Below, piece after piece: positions 1-6,245 of a stretch of DNA of 7,872 bases; the stretch's first letter is position 1, and every line of letters begins with the position of its first letter. This DNA is from an uncultured Roseiflexaceae bacterium. GTDB taxonomy: Bacteria > Chloroflexota > Chloroflexia > Chloroflexales > Roseiflexaceae. The notes below the pieces were generated by a model. The model saw only the letters and a list, made by a program, of their open reading frames with translations, had not been told where the DNA came from and did no database searches. The DNA lies in NCBI GenBank assembly GCA_903932805.1, contig CAIZHO010000143.1, positions 1-7,872 on the forward strand, written 5' to 3'. A program made the position numbers and the translations under genes.

Positions 1-761
1 CGTCCCTGGATGTGACCAGTTGATCGGTAGTGCTGGTAGAGCCGTACTTCCGTCTCTTTCGCACCACGCCAGTCGACGCGTTGTTGGGCTGTCATGAGCG
101 GTAATTCTCCCCGACAGAATGATTCTTTGCGTAGCCGGCGATTCATCCCATCCAACAAATGACCAAGCTCATGCAGCAATGGGCTTACTCCGGGGACAGC
201 AGTGTAATAGCCTTCGAACAGTCGCTCAGCAACCAGGATGATCCGGTGGGCATGGTCGTCGTAGCAGCCCCCACCGACGCCGCCGACGCGGTCGTAGACG
301 CTACCGTTTGCACACAACCAAAACGATGGTGTGCCGCCGGTAAACGCAGTCAAGATATCGGGTCGATCCACGAAGCACGACACCACTTGCCCTACCACCA
401 TGCACTGCAACGCCAACGGTGCCGGTGTTTTGGCCGGATTGAGAAAGAAGATTTCGAGCGGCGTATGAACCAGAAGTTGACGAAACCAGTGAATCCACCG
501 CTGCCGTCGCGCTCCTGTCAGCTGTCGAATAATCGGAAAAAAGTGTTGTAATGCGCTTACTTCACGGCTCTGCAGATACACAAGCAGTGCCATCGGCACA
601 GCGGTCGCTACGCCAGTTGCTCGGAGTGTGGTCCAAGCGGCGTGCAGCGTCGCAACCGATACATCCGCATTGGCATGCACGTCGACGGCGCTGTCGGGTG
701 TCGCAGTAGCCAGAAATGTTGCTGCGTCGATATGTGCAATGTCGTCGAATCGGTAGCGCAT
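1..761 (-). CDS. Putative HExxH zinc metallopeptidase, MtfA-like (partial, 3' end missing)
   Basis: An open frame of 253 codons runs from the ATG at 761 to the left window edge with no stop, so the C-terminus lies outside. The start is supported by AAAGGAA about 6 nt upstream. The motif LLHELGHLLDGMN places a zinc-binding HExxH at residues 197-201 (His197, catalytic Glu198, His201). It is followed by LD and, about 30 residues on, a Trp and an E-V-R-L-Y segment. This order (HExxH-LD, then W, then an acidic helix) resembles the MtfA/zinc-dependent peptidase family, where the third ligand is a Glu further downstream; here that Glu would be outside the window. Residues 1-150 match nothing I recognise. 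There is no evident signal peptide or membrane span, so it is probably cytoplasmic. It is divergent from the genes at 893-1744. The metallopeptidase fold is inferred from the motif; the family assignment is tentative. Confidence 0.6.
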   Translation of the reverse strand, partial: MRYRFDDIAHIDAATFLATATPDSAVDVHANADVSVATLHAAWTTLRATGVATAVPMALLVYLQSREVSALQHFFPIIRQLTGARRQRWIHWFRQLLVHTPLEIFFLNPAKTPAPLALQCMVVGQVVSCFVDRPDILTAFTGGTPSFWLCANGSVYDRVGGVGGGCYDDHAHRIILVAERLFEGYYTAVPGVSPLLHELGHLLDGMNRRLRKESFCRGELPLMTAQQRVDWRGAKETEVRLYQHYRSTGHIQG

Positions 762-843
762 AGAGGTTCCTTTTGCTGAATGGCACATGAGCGGCTCCAT
801 CTTCCTTGAACAAATCTTGACGACAGCCCACATAGAACGTTGA

Positions 844-860
844 ACTATGACGACTATAGT
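844..860. promoter_or_regulatory. Possible promoter/operator in the divergent region 762-892
   Basis: The 131-nt gap between two divergent genes holds ACTAT and ATAGT as an inverted repeat with a 7-nt spacer (844-848 and 856-860). It includes TATAGT (855-860), a plausible -10 for the plus-strand gene starting at 893. No good -35 lies 16-18 nt upstream, so this may need an activator or may be chance. No convincing promoter is visible for the minus-strand gene starting at 761. Confidence 0.25.
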
Positions 861-892
861 AAGGAAGTGGGATTTATCTGAAGGAGAATTAC

Positions 893-1081
893 ATGACTAC
901 TACCGCAGTACTATTCGCCACGCTTATGCTTGCTTCCGGTGCCATCCGTATCGGGCTCATTTTGCTGGCAATCTGGGCAATCGTCCGACTCGTCGATCGC
1001 CTGCGTACACCAATCGCTGCTGAGCCAGCGCCTACGACACCGTCGGTCGAACAATCCGCCACACCCGCAGTCGAAGCATAA
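893..1081 (+). CDS. Small single-span membrane protein, 62 aa
   Basis: A 62-residue protein starts at an ATG preceded by GAAGGAG with a 6-7 nt gap, a strong ribosome binding site that argues the gene is real. Residues about 5-32 are strongly hydrophobic with one internal Arg and are followed by R-L-V-D-R-L, giving one transmembrane helix and a basic flank. The remaining 25 residues or so form a low-complexity Ala/Pro/Thr/Glu tail. It has no Cys, no enzymatic motif and no family I recognise. The next gene begins 18 nt after its stop on the same strand with no terminator between, so the two are probably co-transcribed. It may be a membrane partner of the Met/His-rich protein downstream, but that is inferred from position only. 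Confidence 0.7.
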   Translation: MTTTAVLFATLMLASGAIRIGLILLAIWAIVRLVDRLRTPIAAEPAPTTPSVEQSATPAVEA

Positions 1082-1099
1082 CCGAGAAAGAGCACCAGA

Positions 1100-1744
1100 A
1101 TGACAACACAGAAACGCGATTGGGTACGGATCATTGGTATAACGGGTGCTGCCCTCGTCGTCGCCGGTGGCATTACACTCGGCAGTTTGAAGGTCGCAGA
1201 AGCGACTGGGTATGTGACCCTCCCTGCTCGTGCTGGCCACATGAAGGGTGATGGGTTTGGCATGGACGGCGCTGGCCGAATGAACGGTGGTCGCAAGCAT
1301 CGCCAGCACGGTGTCGGTCAGATGGATGGTCACGGCAAGATGGGTGAGAATGGGATGGCGTTTGGCCGGTCAGGGCAAACAGCATCAGGGGATGAAGAAA
1401 TTCTGCAGCATGTCCTGATGCTGTTGCAGGCAGAGCAGCAGATGGCAACCAAGCTGGGGACGAGCGAAAGTGTCGCCCAAACCATTGCTACCACCCGTGC
1501 CGGTGACATCACTACTGTGACGGCACTCCAGACGCAATGGTACCCAGATGCTGCTGCTGTAACTGTCCCTGCATTCACAAACGTCACGAGCATCGAAGAA
1601 CTTCGGCAAGAGATGTTGCATCACTCACAGGTACTCGAGCAAATCAATGCAAAAGCAACCTATGAGCATCCGGAACTCGCATCCTGGGTTCAGGCAACGT
1701 TGGCCAAGCGGGCAACCGAGATTACCACGCTCTACACCAAGTAA
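1100..1744 (+). CDS. Membrane-anchored Met/His-rich protein with DUF305-like helical repeats
   Basis: This 214-residue protein has three parts. Residues 10-31 form an N-terminal membrane anchor or uncleaved signal after a basic start (K5, R6, R10). Residues 45-90 are Gly-rich with regularly spaced Met (48, 55, 61, 75, 81, 86) and His (47, 67, 70, 78), the kind of composition seen in extracytoplasmic copper or silver binders. Residues 100-214 are helical and contain two similar copies: the stretch ending R-A-G-D-I-T-T-V (133-140) aligns with R-A-T-E-I-T-T-L (204-211), 71 residues apart. The helical pattern resembles DUF305 (ferritin-like; some members bind copper), but the match is loose. The likely location is outside the membrane. 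The start has a weak purine-rich AGAAAGAG upstream. A metal role is inferred from composition; a generic surface protein remains possible. Confidence 0.75.
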   Translation: MTTQKRDWVRIIGITGAALVVAGGITLGSLKVAEATGYVTLPARAGHMKGDGFGMDGAGRMNGGRKHRQHGVGQMDGHGKMGENGMAFGRSGQTASGDEEILQHVLMLLQAEQQMATKLGTSESVAQTIATTRAGDITTVTALQTQWYPDAAAVTVPAFTNVTSIEELRQEMLHHSQVLEQINAKATYEHPELASWVQATLAKRATEITTLYTK

Positions 1745-1759
1745 CTGTCCCAGCATCTG

Positions 1760-1787
1760 TCCCCCGTGTGCATCAGCACACGGGGGA
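1760..1787. terminator. Bidirectional hairpin between convergent genes
   Basis: A perfect 11-bp stem, CCCCCGTGTGC (1761-1771) and GCACACGGGGG (1776-1786), closes a 4-nt loop; T1760 and A1787 add a further pair. It lies in the 52-nt gap between the plus-strand stop at 1744 and the minus-strand amidase stop at 1797, so it can end transcripts from both sides. Neither flank has a clean T tract: ATTGCTTCGTT follows on the plus strand and ACAGATGCTG on the minus strand. Termination may therefore be weak or of a non-canonical type. Confidence 0.75.
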
Positions 1788-1796
1788 TTGCTTCGT

Positions 1797-3461
1797 TCAC
1801 GCGCCGGGAGTGAACTGGTGCTCCGGGGTTTGCCATACGACACTGCCTTCGAGGGCACTCGCCACCTCGAGTAACAGCGCCTCTTGCCATGGACCTGCCA
1901 TGAGTTGGAAGCCAACCGGCAGCCCGTTTGCGGTTGCTCCAGCCGGCATACTCATGGCCGGCAAGCCAGCGAGATTGGCCAGAAAAGCAAATCGCATGAT
2001 CTCGAAGGTGCTCCCCAAATCACTGACACCCTGTGCAATTGCTGACGGGGTAATCGGCGGTGCGACGAGGCCAGAAGTCGGTGATGCGATGCAGTGGAGG
2101 TCTGCAAAGAGCGTACGGAGATTCGCAATGCACCGTGCCCGAGTCTGCTGTGCATGGGTAATGTCTGCGCTAGTAAATTCTCGTGCGAGTGCAAGTGACA
2201 AGCGTGTTTCGTCTGTTAGAGCGTCTGCATGCGTGGCGAGTGCTGAGTCCAGACCGCGTAACATTTCGGTGGTGATGATGATTGTATGGGCCACGCGGGC
2301 GGCTTCGAGCTGCGGTATTTCGACTGCAATGATTGTTGCACCGGCATCGTGCATGATGTTCAGCATTTCGGTGCATCGCGTGACGATTTCTGCATCTGCA
2401 TGCGAAAACCACGCAGGCATGTAACCGACGCGCAACCCTGCCAACGACCGTTTGCCGAGTCGCGGTGCTACCACACTCGGCTGTCGCATACTGGCTGTAT
2501 CGGCGCTATCAGCCCCTGCCATGGTCAGATATGCAAGTGTCAGATCGCGCACCGTAGCAGCAATCGGTCCGGGGTGCGACATGCTCCACACGACTCCTGC
2601 ACTTCCATGCGACGAAATACGCCCGTATGTCGGTTTGAGTCCATAGAGACCACAGAACGCCGCGGGTATGCGGATCGATCCGCCACCGTCCGCACCCAAA
2701 CCGATGCAGACTTGCCCGCTTGCGACAGCAGCTGCAGCACCGCCCGAGCTCCCCCCGGCGGTATGTGCGCTGTTGTAAGGATTACGTGCTGGGCCGTAGG
2801 CCGCGTTTGTGCCTACCACCCCGAGCCCAATTTCGTGCATTTGTCCTTTGCCGACTATCAGGGCACCCGCTGCTCTGAGGCGAGCCACCGGTGTTGCATC
2901 GATGGCCTGCTGGCCGACACCCAAGAAGGTCGTTCCGCCACCGGTACGATAGCCGGTGACCGCAAACTCATCTTTGATCGAAGCAGGTACTCCATCAAGC
3001 TCGCTCAATACGTTGCCGGCGTCAAAGCGCGCCGTTGCTGCGGCTGCATCGCGGAGCAACGCAACATCGTCAAAGGCGATAAATGCATTCAAGCGGAGAA
3101 ATGTTGGATCATTCCGTAACGCAATCCAATGCTGTGCAACTTCGGTCGGAGTGAGCGTTCCGGCGCGGTAGGCATCCTGCAAGGCACCCGCATCCCAAAC
3201 ACGCGAATCCACGCTGCTGGCTCCTGTGTCTGCGATTTCGGAATCGGCATGCTCGAACGGCAGCACCGGCCAGTCAATGAACGTCGGCTCCACCATCGCA
3301 GTGTATGATTCGTGCTGAGCCCGAAATGCCGTCACACCGGCGCTTGTCAACAAGCCAGGTGCGAGCAATGACCGTATGCGTGGGCGTTCCATGCACCAGC
3401 GCAACACCCGTAACGGGATCCCCGAGAGGACCGGTAACGACGCAGAGGTTAAGTCATACAT
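1797..3461 (-). CDS. Amidase signature (AS) family hydrolase, 554 aa
   Basis: This is an amidase of the AS family (PF01425), which hydrolyses C-N amide bonds through a Ser-cisSer-Lys triad. Visible motifs are G-V-P-A-S-I-K-D-E-F with Lys163, the Gly/Ser-rich A-G-G-S-S-G-G-A-A-A with the cis-Ser at 238 or 239, and G-A-D-G-G-G-S-I-R-I-P-A with the nucleophile Ser262, followed by F-C-G-L-Y-G-L-K-P. The triad is intact. The AS domain begins near residue 90. Residues 1-85 are an extra N-terminal segment with no motif I recognise and no clear signal peptide. The ATG at 3461 is chosen because AAGGAG lies 5-6 nt upstream; an in-frame ATG 6 codons earlier has no such site. It lies 24 nt downstream of the GGT-fold gene on the same strand, so the two form an operon. 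It could be mistaken for GatA, but no gatB or gatC is adjacent. The substrate is unknown. Confidence 0.92.
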   Translation of the reverse strand: MYDLTSASLPVLSGIPLRVLRWCMERPRIRSLLAPGLLTSAGVTAFRAQHESYTAMVEPTFIDWPVLPFEHADSEIADTGASSVDSRVWDAGALQDAYRAGTLTPTEVAQHWIALRNDPTFLRLNAFIAFDDVALLRDAAAATARFDAGNVLSELDGVPASIKDEFAVTGYRTGGGTTFLGVGQQAIDATPVARLRAAGALIVGKGQMHEIGLGVVGTNAAYGPARNPYNSAHTAGGSSGGAAAAVASGQVCIGLGADGGGSIRIPAAFCGLYGLKPTYGRISSHGSAGVVWSMSHPGPIAATVRDLTLAYLTMAGADSADTASMRQPSVVAPRLGKRSLAGLRVGYMPAWFSHADAEIVTRCTEMLNIMHDAGATIIAVEIPQLEAARVAHTIIITTEMLRGLDSALATHADALTDETRLSLALAREFTSADITHAQQTRARCIANLRTLFADLHCIASPTSGLVAPPITPSAIAQGVSDLGSTFEIMRFAFLANLAGLPAMSMPAGATANGLPVGFQLMAGPWQEALLLEVASALEGSVVWQTPEHQFTPGA

Positions 3462-3485
3462 AGCGTCTCCTTGGCACACCGTTGC

Positions 3486-5081
3486 CTAGACATGCAACGC
3501 GACACCGGAACATCCGGGGTCAGCCCCGCCCTGGGGGACACCATCACGCAGCGATACCGCATGGACCAGTGCCATTGCACCATGGCTCTGCGGCAATCGA
3601 CTAATCGGGTGCTTGGTGCGGACTTCAGCGCAGATATATTCGGGGATGCGGCCGTGACAAACGATATTGTTCCCCTGGCAATCGAACCGCGGGGCTGCTA
3701 TCGCGTCGCTGATGCTCATGCCAAAATCGAGGAAGTTGAGTATCGTCGTGAGCACAGCAGTGATGATGCGTGATGCACCGGGAGCACCAACGATCAACAG
3801 TGGTTTGCCGTTCTTTGAGATGATAACGGGCGCTATGCCGGTCGTTCGACCGACACGGGGAGCAATCGAATTCCGATGACCAGGGAACGGGTGGAAGTTG
3901 ACCATTGAGTTGTTGTACATGAAGCCTAACCCAGGCGTGATTACCCCCGATGACATCCCCAACGAATGGGTCAGACCGACCACCATCCCATTGCGATCGA
4001 CCACACTGATGTGCGTCGTGTCAGGGGCAGTGGTTGGTGTGTCACCGGTCGTGATTGGTTTTTCGGCGCGGATATGGGCTTGCCATTCTGCAGCGCGTGC
4101 TTTGGACGTCATCCATGCGACCGGGACGTTGCCCGCTCGCGGATCGCCGAGGTGCGCATTGCGGTCAGTGAATCCTGCCTTCATCGCCATTGCGACGAGA
4201 TATATGTATTCGGCAGAATTGTGACCGAGTCGCGCAATATCGAAGCCTTCGAGGATGTTGAGGATTTCGATAACCGTCGGCCCGCCATGTGGTGCCTGCG
4301 ACGTCGCGATGTCGTATCCACGGTACGTTCCGGTCACCACCTGTTCGTCACTCACCTGATAGTCGCGCAAGTCGGCTGCCGTCACATACGCACCATTTGC
4401 TGCCAAATCGCGGCTCATCTGCTCTGCCAATGCACCATGATAAAAATCCTGTGCACCGTGCTTCGCCAAATGCGTGAGCGTGCGCGCATAATCGGGATTC
4501 TTGAGGATTTCACCTTCGTCGTACGGATGCCCATCACGCAGGTACAGTCGCGACGCTTCTGGGTTAGAGGTGATGTATTCGGTCATCGATACTTGCTCTG
4601 GGTATTTATTGCGTCCCTTCCACCGTGACGCGAGGTGGCTGTCGACCATAAAGCCGCGTTCGGCGGTTACGATTGCCGGTGCAATTGCATCGGCCCAACT
4701 CAATGTGCCATAACGGCTCAGCAACGTATCGAGGGCGGCTACGGTGCCAGGGGTACAAATAGAAGTGTACCCTTTGTCGTTGACTTTGCCTTGTAAAAAA
4801 TACCCCCACCCATCCGGCGAGAGACGGATAAATTTGTCGACCCACATATCAGGGGTCACCAACGATCCAGCCAATGCTGGAGCATCGAGAAGCACCGGTG
4901 CTTCACCAGGCTTTTGGAGCAACGCAAGGGCATAGCCGCCAATCCCACACATTTGCGGGTTGACGATGCCCTGCACAAACGCACAGGTGACCGCTGCGTC
5001 AATCGCATTGCCGCCGCGCCGCAGGACCTGTGCGCCTGCTTCTACGGCAATCGGTTCTGGTCCCGAAATGACTGCTTGCAT
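3486..5081 (-). CDS. Gamma-glutamyltransferase-family Ntn hydrolase, atypical, 531 aa
   Basis: The fold is that of gamma-glutamyltranspeptidase: an N-terminal R-R-G-G-N-A-I-D-A-A segment (21-30), C-G-I-G-G-Y, then D-T-T-H-I-S-V-V-D. Self-cleavage before Thr355 would give a large subunit of 354 and a small subunit of 177 residues, with Thr355 as nucleophile. The C-terminal P-G-A-S-R-I-I (434-440) and A-P-R-F (463-466) are also family hallmarks. The start is the ATG at 5081, with AAAGGAG 7 nt upstream; the open frame extends further but overlaps selD and lacks homology. The protein begins directly with the mature-type sequence and has no signal peptide, so it should be cytoplasmic, unlike periplasmic E. 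coli GGT. Several residues that bind the gamma-glutamyl group in E. coli GGT are changed: Arg114 to Leu, Asn411 to Gly, Gln430 to Ser, Asp433 to Asn395 and Ser463 to Gly. True GGT activity is therefore doubtful. It is first in an operon with the amidase. Confidence 0.9.
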   Translation of the reverse strand: MQAVISGPEPIAVEAGAQVLRRGGNAIDAAVTCAFVQGIVNPQMCGIGGYALALLQKPGEAPVLLDAPALAGSLVTPDMWVDKFIRLSPDGWGYFLQGKVNDKGYTSICTPGTVAALDTLLSRYGTLSWADAIAPAIVTAERGFMVDSHLASRWKGRNKYPEQVSMTEYITSNPEASRLYLRDGHPYDEGEILKNPDYARTLTHLAKHGAQDFYHGALAEQMSRDLAANGAYVTAADLRDYQVSDEQVVTGTYRGYDIATSQAPHGGPTVIEILNILEGFDIARLGHNSAEYIYLVAMAMKAGFTDRNAHLGDPRAGNVPVAWMTSKARAAEWQAHIRAEKPITTGDTPTTAPDTTHISVVDRNGMVVGLTHSLGMSSGVITPGLGFMYNNSMVNFHPFPGHRNSIAPRVGRTTGIAPVIISKNGKPLLIVGAPGASRIITAVLTTILNFLDFGMSISDAIAAPRFDCQGNNIVCHGRIPEYICAEVRTKHPISRLPQSHGAMALVHAVSLRDGVPQGGADPGCSGVALHV

Positions 5082-5107
5082 GGAGAGCTCCTTTGCGATG
5101 TGAATGG

Positions 5108-5159
5108 TCAGTATTGTACTCCAACTGCACAAATGGTATTTGTTCATAGAGTATACTGA
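5108..5159. promoter_or_regulatory. Divergent promoter region with nested inverted repeats
   Basis: The 98-nt gap between the GGT-fold gene and selD must hold both promoters. TATACT (5152-5157) fits a -10 for selD and would start the transcript roughly 15 nt before the selD ATG. TACAAT on the minus strand (5118-5113) is a candidate -10 for the GGT-fold gene. Good -35 boxes are not visible for either. Two inverted repeats are nearly concentric: ACAAAT/ATTTGT with a 3-nt spacer (5129-5143) and TCAGTAT/ATACTGA (5108-5114 and 5153-5159). This could be an operator for a shared regulator. Confidence 0.35.
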
Positions 5160-5179
5160 ACATGCTGAAAGGATTGCAC

Positions 5180-6226
5180 ATGCACACGCGTGACCAAATT
5201 CGCTTGACGACACTAGCAAGTTGTGCGGGCTGAGCAGCCAAAACAGGACCGGGTGTCCTGGCAAACATCTTGAACGGGTTGTCCTTTGAGACGGTGCCCA
5301 ATCTCCTTGTCGGCACTGCACGTGCCGATGACGCTGCCGTTTACAAGCTTTCTGCGACACAAGCATTGGTCCAAACAGTCGATTTTTTCCCGCCCATCGT
5401 CGATGATCCGTACGATTATGGCTACATTGCGGCGGTCAACGCGATGTCCGATATCTACGCAATGGGGGCGGTCCCGACGTTTGCATTAGCGATTGCTGCA
5501 ATGCCATCTGACCTGCCTGTCGCGGTCATCCAACGTATCATGCAAGGTGGCATCGACGCGGTACAACGTGCAGGTGCGGTGGTTGCTGGCGGCCATACGA
5601 TTACCGATCCCGAGCCCAAATACGGGTTGTGTGTCACGGGATTGGTTCATCCCGACCATATCGCGGTCAAAAGTCAGCTCATCGAAGGCCACTGCGTGCT
5701 GCTGAGCAAGCCGCTGGGCACTGGTATCATCACAACCGCTGCCATGCGCGATTGCGTCGAGCAGTCCGCATTCGATGCGGCGGTGACGTCGATGAAGCAA
5801 CTAAACCTGATGGCATCCAAAACCGCTATCGCACACAATGTTGTCTGCATGACTGATGTGACGGGATTCGGTCTGATTGGGCATTTGCTCGAAATGACCA
5901 AAGAGACGGGACTGTGTGCAGAAATAACAATGGAATACATCCCCATGTTGCCGACGGTCGCAGCCTTGGCTGCGGCAGGTGTGGTGCCGGGGGGATTGCA
6001 ACGCAATCGAACGCTGTACGAGTCACAAGGGCTTGTTCAGTACGACGCAACGATTCCGTCGTCGCTCATCGATATTCTCTATGATCCCCAAACGTCCGGC
6101 GGGTTGCTGGTTACCCTTCCAGCGGCAGAATGCGATTCGCTGATTGCCGCTGGTGCTGCATTAGGTGTAACCTATGTGCACATCGGGACACTCAAGGCAG
6201 GGGTTGGGGTTTCGGTTCTTCCATAA
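5180..6226 (+). CDS. selD: Selenide, water dikinase with selenocysteine (UGA at codon 18)
   Basis: SelD makes selenophosphate, AMP and phosphate from ATP, selenide and water; selenophosphate is the selenium donor for selenocysteine and selenouridine. The full frame is 348 residues, close to the E. coli length of 347, provided UGA at 5231-5233 is read as Sec18. The local sequence is S-C-A-G-U-A-A-K, aligning Sec18 with catalytic Cys17 and Lys21 with Lys20 of E. coli SelD. Other hallmarks are R-A-D-D-A-A-V-Y (48-55), T-V-D-F-F (66-70), N-A-M-S-D-I-Y-A-M-G (87-96), A-G-G-H-T-I (136-141), D-V-T-G-F-G-L-I-G-H-L (from 226) and D-P-Q-T-S-G-G (302-308). The ATG at 5180 has AAAGGA 7 nt upstream; the in-frame ATG at 5162 has no such site and lies too near the likely -10. 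A start after the UGA would delete the catalytic segment. It is followed 19 nt later by an aminotransferase gene. Confidence 0.95.
5231..5260 (+). promoter_or_regulatory. Bacterial SECIS element: UGA (Sec) plus downstream hairpin in selD
   Basis: The UGA at 5231-5233 is followed by a stem CAGGAC (5244-5249), a 5-nt loop CGGGT (5250-5254) and GTCCTG (5255-5260), a perfect 6-bp hairpin. The gap from UGA to the apical loop is 16 nt and the loop has G as its second base. Both fit the published bacterial SECIS rules as I recall them (16-37 nt spacing, small loop with G in the first two positions). A GC/GC pair beyond an AAAA bulge can extend the stem. In a bacterium this hairpin recruits SelB with Sec-tRNA at the ribosome. 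Confidence 0.85.
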
Positions 6227-6245
6227 TCAGACAGAAAGGTCTCCC

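Noticed and set aside
159..551. 130-residue plus-strand open frame at the left edge
   Set aside because: It is antisense to the HExxH-containing frame, which has an RBS and a catalytic motif, and this ORF has neither.
2286..3119. 277-residue plus-strand open frame
   Set aside because: It lies antisense within the amidase, is Cys/Arg/His-rich like a shadow frame and has no domain pattern.
1797..3461. Amidase as GatA of the tRNA-dependent amidotransferase
   Set aside because: The long N-terminal extension, the absence of gatC/gatB next to it and the pairing with a GGT-fold hydrolase favour a stand-alone amidase.
3966..4628. 220-residue plus-strand open frame
   Set aside because: It is antisense to the conserved GGT-fold gene and shows no recognisable domain.
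5231..5233. UGA as a true stop, making selD a pseudogene or a gene starting near 5270
   Set aside because: The 17 codons before it match the SelD N-terminus with a proper RBS, the UGA falls exactly on the catalytic Cys position, the frame is intact on both sides and a bSECIS-like hairpin follows. Starting after it would delete the catalytic residue and the essential Lys.
5082..5366. N-terminal extension of the GGT-fold gene to 5366 on the minus strand
   Set aside because: It overlaps the selD coding region, its sequence is unlike any GGT leader and the strong RBS lies just before the ATG at 5081.
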